The notes under the pieces: generated by a model
What the model was told of the DNA's origin: nothing
Databases searched by the model: none
The model's input: the letters and a program-made list of their open reading frames with translations, nothing else
Assembly: GCA_016125275.1 (NCBI GenBank)
Contig: WGMB01000003.1
Location: forward strand, 558,001-622,000
Reading direction: 5' to 3'
Length of the DNA stretch: 64,000 bases
Source: Acidobacteriota bacterium
GTDB taxonomy: Bacteria > Acidobacteriota > Terriglobia > Bryobacterales > UBA6623
Shown here: positions 45,501 through 55,155 of the stretch, in pieces
How the letters are laid out: the number at the start of each line of letters is the position of its first letter
Position numbering within the stretch: the first letter of the stretch is position 1
Translations under genes and position numbers: made by a program

Positions 45501-46154
45501 TCAGCTCACCCGCAGCGGGGCCGAGAGCTGGAAGCCCATCACCGTTTCGGCGGGGATGCGGACCGTGTCGCCACGGGTCAGCACCTGCGTCGCCGCGCCG
45601 CCGGCCGCACCGATGGCCGCGCCGGTGGCCGCGCCGCTGCCGCCGCCGAAGATCGCGCCGACGACCGCACCCAAGGCCGCGCCGCCGCCGACCATCTCAG
45701 CCGTACGCCGGTTGGCGCCCAAACCCGAAGGCCCGCCTTCCTCGCGGCCCACGCTGCTCGCCATCTGGCGCTGTCCGTTCACCGTGATGGAGCGCAGCGC
45801 CAGCTCGATCTTCCGGGTGCCCACGGCGCCGCCGCCGCTGGCGTCCACCACCGTCAGCTCAGCGGGCGAGCCCTGCCGAATCACGGTCCGGCCGGACGCA
45901 TCCACCACCGTTTGAGCCACTTCGGCGCGATAGACGCCGCCGGCCTGCTTCGTGTCGATCGTCTCGTCCACGCGCAGCGCCAATTGCGTTCCGGCCGGAA
46001 TCATTCCGTTCTGGACGGTCACCGTGGCCGTCGACGACGCCGGCGTCGTCGGCCGGTTCTGTTGCGTCCGGGTAATCTGTTCGGTCGGGCAGCCGGTGGC
46101 GAGAAAAGCCGCCAGCATGAAGGACATCAGTATCGAGTGTTTTGCTTTCATCAT
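45501..46154 (-). CDS. Glycine-zipper outer-membrane-type lipoprotein
   Basis: The 217-residue protein has lipobox LATGC (Cys about 21 from ATG 46154), a Thr/Ser/Pro linker, a beta-rich middle (TVTVQNGMIPAGTQLALRVDETIDT) and a Gly-zipper near the C-terminus (GGGAALGAVVGAIFGGGSGAATGAAIGAAGGAATQ). The ending TRGDTVRIPAETVMGFQL recalls a family of small acidobacterial lipoproteins with a YMGG-like zipper. GAGGTGAAC precedes the ATG; an in-frame upstream extension to 46208 is not supported. It probably sits in the outer membrane; function is unknown. Confidence 0.8.
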   Translation of the reverse strand: MMKAKHSILMSFMLAAFLATGCPTEQITRTQQNRPTTPASSTATVTVQNGMIPAGTQLALRVDETIDTKQAGGVYRAEVAQTVVDASGRTVIRQGSPAELTVVDASGGGAVGTRKIELALRSITVNGQRQMASSVGREEGGPSGLGANRRTAEMVGGGAALGAVVGAIFGGGSGAATGAAIGAAGGAATQVLTRGDTVRIPAETVMGFQLSAPLRVS

Positions 46155-46247
46155 GTTCACCTCGCCTCCACCGGGTAGAGACCTGGGCCCGCCAAGGTGT
46201 TGCACCACCGGCGCCCAAAGCCCTCCCGGCGAGGTAAGCTACTGCTG

Positions 46248-47240
46248 ATGCATCGCCGAACCTTTCTCAGCGCCTCCGCGGCCGCGCTCGCCGCCGGCGT
46301 CGCCTGCTCCTCCCAGCCGGAAGCGCAACCCGAGCCCGCGCCCCAGGCCGAAGCCGCCATCCCGATCCTCGACACGCATGTTCACCTCTACGACCCCACC
46401 CGTCCCGGCGGCGTCCCTTGGCCCCCGGAGACCAACACGCTCATCTACAAGAAGACCCTGCCGGACCGCCTGCGCCAGGAGAGCGCGGGGCTCGGCGTGG
46501 TGGGCGCCATCGAGGTCGAATGCAGCCCCCTGCTCGAGGACAACCAGTGGGTGCTCGACGTCATCGAAAAAGACACGCTGATGGTCGGCACGATCGGCGA
46601 CCTGGAGCCCGATCACCCCGAGTTCGCGGCGCAGCTCGACCGTTTTGGCGCCAACCCGCTCTTTCTCGGCATCCGCTACGGGTACCTCTGGGGTCGGGAC
46701 CTGCGGGAGGCCCTCGGCCGTCCGGCATTCGTCGAAGGCGTCAAGCTGCTGGCGTCGCGCGGCATGACGCTCGACACCGCCAACCCCAGCGTACGAGCGC
46801 TCGAGGACGTGGTGGTCCTCACTGACAAGGTTCCGGACCTGCGGGTCGTGCTCGATCACCTGCCGAAGCTGCAGGAGCCGGAAGCCGGGCCCGAGCGAGC
46901 CGCCTATGAGACGGCCATGCGCGCCCTCGGCCAGCGGCCCAACGTCTACGCCAAGGTCTCCTCGGTGCTGCGCAAGGTCGGCGACGCGGTGCCTGACGAC
47001 TTGGAGCTGTACCGGCCGAAGCTCGACGAGATGTGGGGCGTCTTCGGCGAGGACCGCGTGGTGTATGGCAGCGACTGGCCGAACTCCGAGCCGCTGGGAC
47101 CCTATCCGAAGATTCTCAGCATCGTGCAGCGCTACGCCTCCGAGAAGAGCCGAGAGGCGCAGGAGAAGTACTTCTGGCGCAACTCGGTCAAAGCCTATCG
47201 CTGGAAGAAGCGCGCCGACGACCAGCCGCAAGGCGCCTGA
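46248..47240 (+). CDS. Amidohydrolase 2 family metal-dependent hydrolase, exported
   Basis: About 330 residues. A twin-arginine-like signal with a possible lipobox (RRTFLSASAAALAAGVAC) is followed by the metal-binding ILDTHVHLYDP (HxH). Other TIM-barrel marks are GIRYG, VVLDHLPKL and VVYGSDWPNSEP (late Asp). These enzymes hydrolyse or decarboxylate small rings and lactones. The substrate cannot be read. It is 8 bases past a GC-rich region and upstream of the cox cluster but separated by 150 bases, so it is probably independent. Confidence 0.9.
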   Translation: MHRRTFLSASAAALAAGVACSSQPEAQPEPAPQAEAAIPILDTHVHLYDPTRPGGVPWPPETNTLIYKKTLPDRLRQESAGLGVVGAIEVECSPLLEDNQWVLDVIEKDTLMVGTIGDLEPDHPEFAAQLDRFGANPLFLGIRYGYLWGRDLREALGRPAFVEGVKLLASRGMTLDTANPSVRALEDVVVLTDKVPDLRVVLDHLPKLQEPEAGPERAAYETAMRALGQRPNVYAKVSSVLRKVGDAVPDDLELYRPKLDEMWGVFGEDRVVYGSDWPNSEPLGPYPKILSIVQRYASEKSREAQEKYFWRNSVKAYRWKKRADDQPQGA

Positions 47241-47323
47241 CCCAGGGCCGCGGCCGCCCCCTCGGCGGCGTGCGAATCGTCGCAGGCGGCGGTCTCAAAG
47301 CCGCCGCCCCGCGCGCCGGGTTG

Positions 47324-47332
47324 TGATACAGT
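47324..47332 (+). promoter_or_regulatory. Extended -10 element of the cox cluster
   Basis: TACAGT (47327-47332) is preceded by TGA, giving TGA-TACAGT. The coxS start is 57 bases downstream. No good -35 element is seen. Confidence 0.45.
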
Positions 47333-47389
47333 CTGCTGCGAAAACCGGCGCCGAGACGAGCCCGCGTCCCGACGCCTGGAGGCGCGGCG

Positions 47390-47859
<470 letters not shown>

Positions 47860-47863
<4 letters not shown>

Positions 47864-50211
47864 CCACCCGCATGTTCGGCTCCGCCATCCGCCGGCGCGA
47901 AGACCCGCGCCTGATCACCGGCAGCGCTCTCTACACCGACGACATGACGCTGCCCGGCATGCTGCACGCCGCCATGCTGCGCAGCCCCTACGCCCACGCC
48001 CGCATCCGCTCCATTGACGCCTCTGCGGCGCTCGAGGCCGAAGGCGTGGTGGCCGTCTACACCAGCGCCGACGCCGAGGGCGAGCTCAACCCCGTTCCCT
48101 GCGCCTGGCTGCTGCCCAACTCCGGGCTGGTCGTCGCCGACTACCCCAGCCTCGCCAAAGACACCGTGCGCTACGTGGGCGACATCGTGGCCGTCGTCGT
48201 GGCCGAGACGCGCTATCAGGCTTACGACGCGCTCGACCTGATCGACGTGGACTACGACCCTCTGCCGGCCGTGACCAGCCCCGAGCAGGCCGCCCAGCCC
48301 GACGCCCCACAGCTCCACGAGAACGTCCCCGGCAACCAAGCCTTCCACTGGACGCTGACGGGCGGCGACGTGGAAGCCGCCTTCGCCAACGCCGACGTCG
48401 TGCTGCACGAGCACATCGTCCAGCAGCGCTTGATCCCCAACGCCATGGAGACCCGCGCGACGCTGGCGCATTACATCCAGGCGTCGGGCGAGCTCACGGT
48501 CTGGAACACCACCCAGAATCCCCACATCCTGCGCTTCGTCAGCTCGGCCGTCACGGGCGTTCCCGAAGACCGTCTGCGGGTGATCGCTCCCGAGGTCGGC
48601 GGAGGCTTCGGCAGCAAGATCGCAGCTTACCCGGCGGACTTCATCACCATGCTGTGCTCCAAAAAGCTCGGCCGCCCGGTGAAGTGGGCCGAGACGCGCA
48701 GCGAGAACTACCAGGCGACCACGCACGGTCGCGACCACGTGCAGGAGGTGGAGCTGGCCGCGACCAAGGACGGCAAGATCACCGGCCTGCGGGCGAAGGT
48801 CTGGTCCGGCATGGGCGCCTACCTATCGCTGGCGGCGCCGGGCATTCCCACCATCCTGCACGGGCTCATGCTCTCCGGCGTCTACGACATTCCGGCCATC
48901 CAAGAGGACGTCTACGGCATTCACACCAACACCACGCCGGTGGAGGCCTACCGCGGCGCCGGACGCCCGGAGGCCACCTTCATGCTGGAGTGCTTGGTCG
49001 ATCGGCTGGCCAAGGAGCTCGGGCTCGATCCGGCCGAGGTCCGCCGGCGCAACTTCATTCCGGCCTTCGACAACGGCCACCCCGTCGTCACCGGGCTCAC
49101 CTACGACAGCGGCAACTACCAGGGCGCGCTCGACAAGCTGCTCGACAAGGCCGGCTACCAAGACCTGCGCCGCCAGCAGGCCGAGGCGCGCGAGAACGGG
49201 CGCTACCTGGGCCTGGGCCTGGCGACTTACGTCGAGATCTGCGGCCTGGGTCCGTCGCAGGTGGCCGGAGCCATCGGCTTCCAGGGAGGCCTGTGGGAGA
49301 GCGCCATCGTCCGCTTCCATCCCAGCGGCAAGGTGCACGTCTTCATCGGCGCTTCGCCGCACGGCCAAGGCGAGGAGACCACCTTCGCCCAGATCATCTC
49401 GAGCGAGCTCGGCGTCAGCCCCGACGACGTGAAAGTGGTCCACGGCGACACCGACAACACGCCGATGGGCTGGGGCACCTACGGCAGCCGCACCACGGCC
49501 GTCGGCGGGGCCGCGCTGGCCGTAACCGCCCGCAAGATCCGCGATAAGGCCAAGATCATCGCCGCCCACCTGCTGGAAGCGGCCGTGGAGGACATGGACT
49601 ACGAAGACGGCAAGTTCTTCGTCAAAGGCTCCCCCGACCAGGCCAAGACGATCCAGGAAGTGGCCCTGATGGCCAACGTCGCCTGGAACATGCCTGCCGG
49701 CGTCGAGGCCGGGCTGGAGGCCTCCACCTTCTACGATCCGCCGAACTTCGTCTACCCCTTCGGCGCGCACTTGGCCGTGGTGGAGGTTGATCCGGAGACG
49801 GGTCAGGTGGACCTCCAGCGCTATGTCTGCGTGGACGACTGCGGGCCGCAGATCAACCCGATGATCGTGGAAGGCCAAGTCCACGGCGGCGTGGTACAGG
49901 GCGTGGGCCAGGCCCTGTGGGAGGGCGCCGTGTACGACGAGGACGGCCAGTTGCTCACCGGCGCCATGCTGGACTACGCCATTCCGCGGGCGGACCGGCT
50001 GCCGAACATCGAGGTGCATTCGACCGTCACGCCGTCGCCGCACCATCCGCTGGGAGTCAAGGGCATCGGCGAGGCCGGCACGATCGCCTCGACGGTGGCG
50101 GTCTACAACGCCGTCATGGATGCGGTGGCGCCCCTCGGCGTGCAGCGCATCGCCATGCCGTTCACGCCGGAGAGAGTCTGGCGCGCGATCCAGGACGCCA
50201 AGGAGGCCTGA
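47860..50211 (+). CDS. coxL: Molybdenum hydroxylase large subunit (form II CoxL-like)
   Basis: The 783-residue protein is the molybdopterin-binding subunit. Family marks are [35 protein letters not shown] and the active-site loop AYRGAGR (363-369), which is the form II signature. Form I CO dehydrogenases have AYXCSFR in this place. It therefore belongs to a related hydroxylase; CO oxidation has been claimed for some form II enzymes but is not assured. The enzyme hydroxylates or oxidises its substrate at a Mo(MCD) center. ATG 47860 overlaps the coxS stop. Confidence 0.95.
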
Positions 50212-50214
50212 GCC

Positions 50215-51081
50215 ATGTTTCCCGCAAAGTTCGACTACGTCCGGGCCGATTCGGCCGCCGATGTCGGCCGCCTGCTCGCCGAGCACGACGACGCCAAGCT
50301 GCTGGCCGGCGGCCACAGCCTCATCCCCATCCTCAAGCTGCGCCTGGCGGCGCCCGCTACGCTCATCGACATCGGCCGCATCCCCGAGCTCAAGGGCGTC
50401 TCGGTCGAGGGCGGCGCGTTGCGGATCGGCGCCTTGACCACCCACGCCGAGCTGGCCTCCTCCGACGACATCCGGCGGCAAGCTCCGGCTCTGGCCGAGG
50501 CCGCCGCGCAGATCGGCGACCCGGCGGTGCGCAACCGCGGCACGATCGGCGGCAACGTCGCCCACGCCGACCCCGCCTCGGACCTGCCGGCGGTCCTCAC
50601 GGCCCTCGGCGCGACCTTCCACATGACCGGCCCGGACGGCTCGCGGGCCGTGCCGGCGGAGAGCTTCTTCGAGGGCATGATGATGACGGCGCTTCAAGAC
50701 AACGAGCTGCTGACGGCCGTCGAGGTCCCCTGCCAAGCGGAGGGCCAAGCCTCCGCCTACTCCAAGTTGCCGCATCCGGCTTCGCGCTACGCCGTCATCG
50801 GCGCCGCCGTCCGGCTGACCGTCGCGGAGGGCCGTTGCACCGAGGCCCGGGTCGTTCTCGGCGGCCTCACTCCCATCCCTACCCGGGCCCTGGCCGTGGA
50901 ACAGGCGCTGACCGGCAAGCCGCTCGACGACCGGACCCTCCAGGCCGCCTCCGCCGCCACGGCCGACGGTCTGGGCGACGACCTGCTCGGCGACATCTAC
51001 GCCTCCGCCGAGTACCGCAAGGCGGTGGCGCACGTCTATGTCCGCCGCGCCCTGGCCGCCGCCGCGGGGCGGCTGGCCTGA
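50215..51081 (+). CDS. coxM: Molybdenum hydroxylase medium (FAD) subunit
   Basis: The 288-residue protein has the FAD-binding fold of this class: KLLAGGHSLIPILKLRL (about 28-44) and NRGTIGGNVAHADPASDLPAVL, plus the C-terminal CO dehydrogenase flavoprotein domain. It takes electrons from CoxS and gives them to quinone or another acceptor. It lies three bases after the coxL stop, with GGAGG inside the upstream gene end. Confidence 0.95.
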   Translation: MFPAKFDYVRADSAADVGRLLAEHDDAKLLAGGHSLIPILKLRLAAPATLIDIGRIPELKGVSVEGGALRIGALTTHAELASSDDIRRQAPALAEAAAQIGDPAVRNRGTIGGNVAHADPASDLPAVLTALGATFHMTGPDGSRAVPAESFFEGMMMTALQDNELLTAVEVPCQAEGQASAYSKLPHPASRYAVIGAAVRLTVAEGRCTEARVVLGGLTPIPTRALAVEQALTGKPLDDRTLQAASAATADGLGDDLLGDIYASAEYRKAVAHVYVRRALAAAAGRLA

Positions 51082-51134
51082 GGCCGTCCGCCGGCGGCAG
51101 CGCTGTCGCCGGCGGGCCTCGCAACCGTTCGCTC

Positions 51135-52043
51135 ATGACCTTTCCGACAATTGACGCCCTGCAGGGCGCTCTCTCCGGCCGGCGCTACATCGCCGACCGT
51201 GGATTGGCCACGTCGATCTTCCTGGCGCTCGCGCTGCGACGCCCCCTGCTGCTCGAAGGCGAGGCCGGCGTCGGCAAGACCGAGGTCGCCAAGGTCCTGG
51301 CCGCCGTGTTGGAGACGGACCTGATCCGCCTGCAGTGCTACGAGGGCCTGGACGTCGCCCACGCCGTCTACGAGTGGAATTACCCTCGCCAACTGCTGGA
51401 GATTCGGCTGTTGCAGGCCGAAGGCGCTCTGGACCGCCGGGCCGCCGAACGCGAGCTCTTCAGCCGAGAGTTCCTCATCCGACGCCCTCTGCTCGCCGCC
51501 CTGGAGCACGGAGGTCCGCCGCCGGTGCTGCTGATCGACGAGCTCGACCGCGCCGACGAGGAGTTCGAAGGCTACCTCCTGGAGCTGCTCTCCGACTTCC
51601 AGATCACGATTCCCGAGCTGGGAACAATCCAGGCCGCCGAGCCTCCCATCGTCGTCCTCACGTCCAACCGCACGCGCGAGCTGCACGACGCCCTCAAGCG
51701 GCGCTGCCTGTTCCACTGGATCGACTACCCCGACCCCGCCAAGGAGCTCGAGATCCTTCGCGCCAAGGCCCCCGAGGCGCCGCAGCGGCTGGCCGAGCAA
51801 GTCGCGGCCTTCGTCGCCGAGCTGCGCCGCGCCGAGCTGTACAAGAAGACCGGCGTCTCCGAATCGCTCGATTGGATCGCCGCCCTGGTGGCGCTGGACC
51901 GCCAGGAGCTCGACGCCGAAACCGTCGACGAGACGCTCGGCCTGATCCTCAAGAACCAGGAGGACGTGGAGGCCATCCGCGGCGAGCGCGCCCGAGGGAT
52001 TCTTCACCGAGCCCTGGCCGGCGGAGCGCACTCGGCCGGATGA
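51135..52043 (+). CDS. coxD: MoxR-type AAA+ ATPase (CoxD-like)
   Basis: The 302-residue protein has the Walker A GEAGVGKT (42-49), Walker B LLIDELDRADEEFE and sensor-1-like VLTSNRTREL. CoxD-type MoxR proteins help mature the molybdenum site of CoxL. The stop overlaps the coxE start (ATGA at 52040-52043). ATG 51135 is chosen because the AAA+ domain begins soon after; the frame is open much further upstream as a shadow of coxLM. Confidence 0.92.
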   Translation: MTFPTIDALQGALSGRRYIADRGLATSIFLALALRRPLLLEGEAGVGKTEVAKVLAAVLETDLIRLQCYEGLDVAHAVYEWNYPRQLLEIRLLQAEGALDRRAAERELFSREFLIRRPLLAALEHGGPPPVLLIDELDRADEEFEGYLLELLSDFQITIPELGTIQAAEPPIVVLTSNRTRELHDALKRRCLFHWIDYPDPAKELEILRAKAPEAPQRLAEQVAAFVAELRRAELYKKTGVSESLDWIAALVALDRQELDAETVDETLGLILKNQEDVEAIRGERARGILHRALAGGAHSAG

Positions 52044-53224
52044 GCCGCCTGCTGCCCAACCTCGTCCGCTTCGGCCGTCTGCTACACGACCTCGGGCTCG
52101 ACATCCAGGCCGGACGGATGCTCGACGTCGCCCGGGCCCTGCCGCTCATCGACATCGGCCGCCGCCAGGACTTCTACTACACCTTGCGAACCCTGCTCAT
52201 CCACCGAGCGGACGATCTGGCGCTTTTCGACCAAGCCTTCCGCGCCTTCTGGCGTCCGCCGCGCGGCGAGCGCACCCGCCGCGACCTGCGCGCCCTGGGC
52301 GAGCAGCGCCGCTACGGCCGCCCTCGGGTCGAGCAGGAGTCGCTGCGCGCCGACGCCGAGAGCCCCGAGGCGGCCTCGGCGCCCGCCCCCTCGCCGGAGA
52401 AAGTCGAGCTGCGCACCTACAGCGGGCGCGAGTCCCTACGCCAGAAGGACTTCGGGAAGCTGACAGCCGAGGAGCTTGAGCAAGCCCGCGCTCTGCTGGC
52501 GCAGTTTCGCTGGGAGCCGGGCTTCCGCCGAACCCTTCGCTGGCGCGGCGGCGGCGGCCGCCGGCCGGACCTGCGTCAGATCGTGCGCGACGCCTCGCGC
52601 GGCGCCCCGGAGACCCTCGCCTTGCCCGGCCGGGAACGCCGCCGCAAGCCGCGCCCGATCGTGCTGCTGTGCGACGTGAGCGGCTCCATGGAGCGCTACT
52701 CCCGAATGCTGCTGCAACTGATGGTCTCCATCACCGAGGGCTTCCAGCGCGTGGAGGCCTTCGTCTTCGCCACCCGGCTCACTCGCATCACCCTGCCGCT
52801 GCGGGCGGCCCGGCGAGCGCGGGCGGCAAGTCCGTTCGCCGGCCGCCTGGCCGCGCTGGCGCCGGACTGGTCCGGCGGCACCCGCATCGGCGAAGCTCTG
52901 CGGGCCTTCCACCTGCACTGGGCCCGCCGAGTCTCCAGCCGCGGCCCCGTCGTGCTGCTGATCTCCGACGGCTGGGACCGCGGCGACCCCGCGGCGCTGA
53001 GCCGCGAGATGGCTCGGCTGCAGCGCGGCTGTCACCGGCTGATCTGGCTCAACCCCTTGCTGGGCTCGCCCGAGTATCAGCCGCTCACGCGCGGCATGCA
53101 GGCGGCGCTGCCCTTCGTGGACGACTTCCTGCCGGTCCACAACCTCGCCAGCCTGGAAGATCTGGCCCAGCGCTTGAACAGCCTGCCGGACCGCCGCCGC
53201 AGCCGGCGGGCCCGGACGCCTTAG
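52040..53224 (+). CDS. coxE: VWA domain protein (CoxE-like)
   Basis: The 394-residue protein has an N-terminal helical part and a C-terminal von Willebrand factor A domain with the MIDAS motif DVSGSM (Asp212, Ser214, Ser216) and LISDGWDRGD. CoxE-type proteins pair with MoxR/CoxD AAA+ proteins in the maturation of the molybdenum enzyme. The ATGA overlap with coxD fits translational coupling. Confidence 0.92.
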   Translation: MSRLLPNLVRFGRLLHDLGLDIQAGRMLDVARALPLIDIGRRQDFYYTLRTLLIHRADDLALFDQAFRAFWRPPRGERTRRDLRALGEQRRYGRPRVEQESLRADAESPEAASAPAPSPEKVELRTYSGRESLRQKDFGKLTAEELEQARALLAQFRWEPGFRRTLRWRGGGGRRPDLRQIVRDASRGAPETLALPGRERRRKPRPIVLLCDVSGSMERYSRMLLQLMVSITEGFQRVEAFVFATRLTRITLPLRAARRARAASPFAGRLAALAPDWSGGTRIGEALRAFHLHWARRVSSRGPVVLLISDGWDRGDPAALSREMARLQRGCHRLIWLNPLLGSPEYQPLTRGMQAALPFVDDFLPVHNLASLEDLAQRLNSLPDRRRSRRARTP

Positions 53225-53251
53225 CGCCGGCCGTGTGCTAGGCTGTGGCCG

Positions 53252-53707
53252 GTGGATCTGAACGGCTCGTACAGCTTCAACGCCCCGCCGGAGCGCGTCT
53301 TCGACTTGATGGTCGACCCCAAGATCGTGGCCGCCTGCCTGCCCGGCTGCGAACAGCTCGAGGCCCTGGGCGAGAATCGCTACCGGGCCGTGCTGTCCAT
53401 GGGAATCGCCGCCATCACCGGCCGCTACGAAGGCGTGGTGGAGTTGCAGGATCTCGAGCGCCCCGTCTCCTACAAAATGCTGGTGGAGGGCAAGGGCAAG
53501 CCCGGCTTTGTGAAGGGCGGGGGCGAGGTGCGGCTCAGCGCCACCGAGTCCGGCACGAAGGTCGAATTCTCGGGCAAGGCCCAGGTCGGCGGCGCCATCG
53601 CCCGCGTCGGCCAACGGCTGATGGGGGCCGCCTCCAAGGTGATGACCGACAAGTTCTTCGCCTGCCTGGAGTCCAAGCTGGCCGAGCAGGAACCCAGCGG
53701 CGGCTAG
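53252..53707 (+). CDS. coxG: CoxG-like SRPBCC protein (CO dehydrogenase subunit G)
   Basis: The 151-residue protein is a single SRPBCC/START-like domain: MDLNGSYSFNAPPERVFDLMVDP, ACLPGCEQLE and GKAQVGGAIARVGQRLM, ending SKLAEQEPSGG. CoxG recruits the hydroxylase to the membrane in some organisms; this homologue lacks an obvious long hydrophobic tail. GTG 53252 lies only seven bases after a TGC-TAGGCT element, so it may also have a leaderless transcript. Its TAG shares CTAG with the TAG of the convergent DUF1501 gene. Confidence 0.93.
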   Translation: MDLNGSYSFNAPPERVFDLMVDPKIVAACLPGCEQLEALGENRYRAVLSMGIAAITGRYEGVVELQDLERPVSYKMLVEGKGKPGFVKGGGEVRLSATESGTKVEFSGKAQVGGAIARVGQRLMGAASKVMTDKFFACLESKLAEQEPSGG

Positions 53708-55155
53708 CTGAACAGCTCGGGCGCGATGCGGCCCTCCACATCGGTCAACCGGAAGTTCCGGCCGCTGTGGTAGTAGGTCAGCCGCTCGTGGTCCATCCCC
53801 AGCGCGTACAGGATGTTCGCGTGCAGATCGTGGATGTGCATGCGGTTCTCCTCGGAGTAGTAGCCGAACTCGTCGGTGGCCCCGTAGGCCATGCCGCCGC
53901 GCACGCCGCCGCCGGCCATCCACATGGTGTAGCCGTAAGGGTTGTGGTCGCGGCCGTCGCCGCCCTGGGAGACCGGCGTGCGCCCGAACTCCCCGCCCCA
54001 CACCACCAGCGTGTCCTCGAGCAGGCCGTGCGACTCGAGATCCGCCAGCAGGCCCGCGATCGGCTTGTCCACCATCGCCGCCGTGCGCGTGTGCAGCCGA
54101 ATCAGCTCGGTGTGAGCGTCCCAGCCGACCTCATTGCCCGGGCCGTACTCGTGGTTGATCTGGATGAACCGCACGCCGCGCTGCGCCAGCCGCCGGGCCA
54201 TCAGGCACTGCCAGCCGAAGTCGCGCGTCACGTCCTCGTCCATGCCGTAGAGCTTCTTCGTCGCCGCGCTCTCCTTGCTGATGTCGAACGCTTCCGGCGC
54301 CTCGGTCTGCATCCGGAAGGCCAGCTCGAAGGCCTGGATGCGGGCCTCGAGCTGCGGGTTGTCGCGATGCTTCTCGAGCGACGCCCGGTTCATCTTCTGA
54401 ATCATGTCGAGCTCGTAGCGCTGCTGCTCGGCCGTCAGCCGAGTGTTGTGCAGATGCTCGATGGGATTCTTCATCAGCTCGTCGACGCTCACCCCGCCGT
54501 GGCCCACCGGCGTGCCTTGGTACACCCCCGGCAGAAACGCCGAGTTCCAGTTCTTGGCGCCGCCGTGCGAAAGGCCCGGCTTGAGCGTGAGAAAAGCCGG
54601 CAGATTCTGGTTCTCCGTCCCCAGGCCGTAGATCACCCAAGACCCCGTGCTGGGCCGCGTGAAGGTGTTCGAGCCGGTATTGAGCTGCAGCACGGCCCCG
54701 CCGTGAGCCACGCTGTCGCCCACCATGGAGCGGATCACGCACAGCTTGTCGATGTGCTGCGCCACGTTCGGAAAGAGCTCCGACACCGGCAGGCCGCACT
54801 GGCCGCGCGGCTTGAACTCCCACGGAGAGCGCAGCAAGCCGCCCATCTGCCCTTCAGCAAACGTCAACGGCCGGTCGAACGGCAGCGGCTTGCCGTGATC
54901 CTTTGTCAGGCGCGGCTTGGGATCGAACGTGTCCAAGTGCGACGGCCCGCCGTGCATGAACAGGAAAATCACCCGCTTGGCGCGCGGCTTGAAGTGCGGC
55001 TGCTTGGGCGCCAGCGGAGACTCGCCGCCGGTCGCGCGCAACGCGCCCTGCTCGGCCAACAGCGACGTCAACCCCATCCAGCCGAAGCCCGAGGCGGTGC
55101 GCCGCAGCATCTCGCGGCGGGAAGGGGGCCTGTTATTGGATGTAGAGGAAGTCAT
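53704..55155 (-). CDS. DUF1501 protein, Tat-type signal
   Basis: About 483 residues. A twin-arginine-like signal (SRREMLRRTASGFGWMG) precedes the DUF1501 domain: VIFLFMHGGPSHLDTFDPKP, CVIRSMVGDSVAHGG, LVVWGGEFGRTP and HIHDLHANILYALGMDHERLTYYHSGR. DUF1501 proteins are secreted and of unknown activity, structurally close to the alkaline phosphatase/sulfatase superfamily. The gene starts within the last bases of the DUF1549 gene and is translationally linked to it. ATG 55155 is chosen; ATG 55164 is an alternative. Confidence 0.95.
   Translation of the reverse strand: MTSSTSNNRPPSRREMLRRTASGFGWMGLTSLLAEQGALRATGGESPLAPKQPHFKPRAKRVIFLFMHGGPSHLDTFDPKPRLTKDHGKPLPFDRPLTFAEGQMGGLLRSPWEFKPRGQCGLPVSELFPNVAQHIDKLCVIRSMVGDSVAHGGAVLQLNTGSNTFTRPSTGSWVIYGLGTENQNLPAFLTLKPGLSHGGAKNWNSAFLPGVYQGTPVGHGGVSVDELMKNPIEHLHNTRLTAEQQRYELDMIQKMNRASLEKHRDNPQLEARIQAFELAFRMQTEAPEAFDISKESAATKKLYGMDEDVTRDFGWQCLMARRLAQRGVRFIQINHEYGPGNEVGWDAHTELIRLHTRTAAMVDKPIAGLLADLESHGLLEDTLVVWGGEFGRTPVSQGGDGRDHNPYGYTMWMAGGGVRGGMAYGATDEFGYYSEENRMHIHDLHANILYALGMDHERLTYYHSGRNFRLTDVEGRIAPELFS

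Noticed and set aside
45597-45720. Repetitive GC-rich stretch near the glycine zipper
   Set aside because: It is the coding sequence for a Gly/Ala zipper; there is no direct DNA repeat.
48823-51033. Antisense open frame of more than 700 codons opposite coxL
   Set aside because: No motif is recognised; the plus-strand frames have clear family residues, so this is a shadow.
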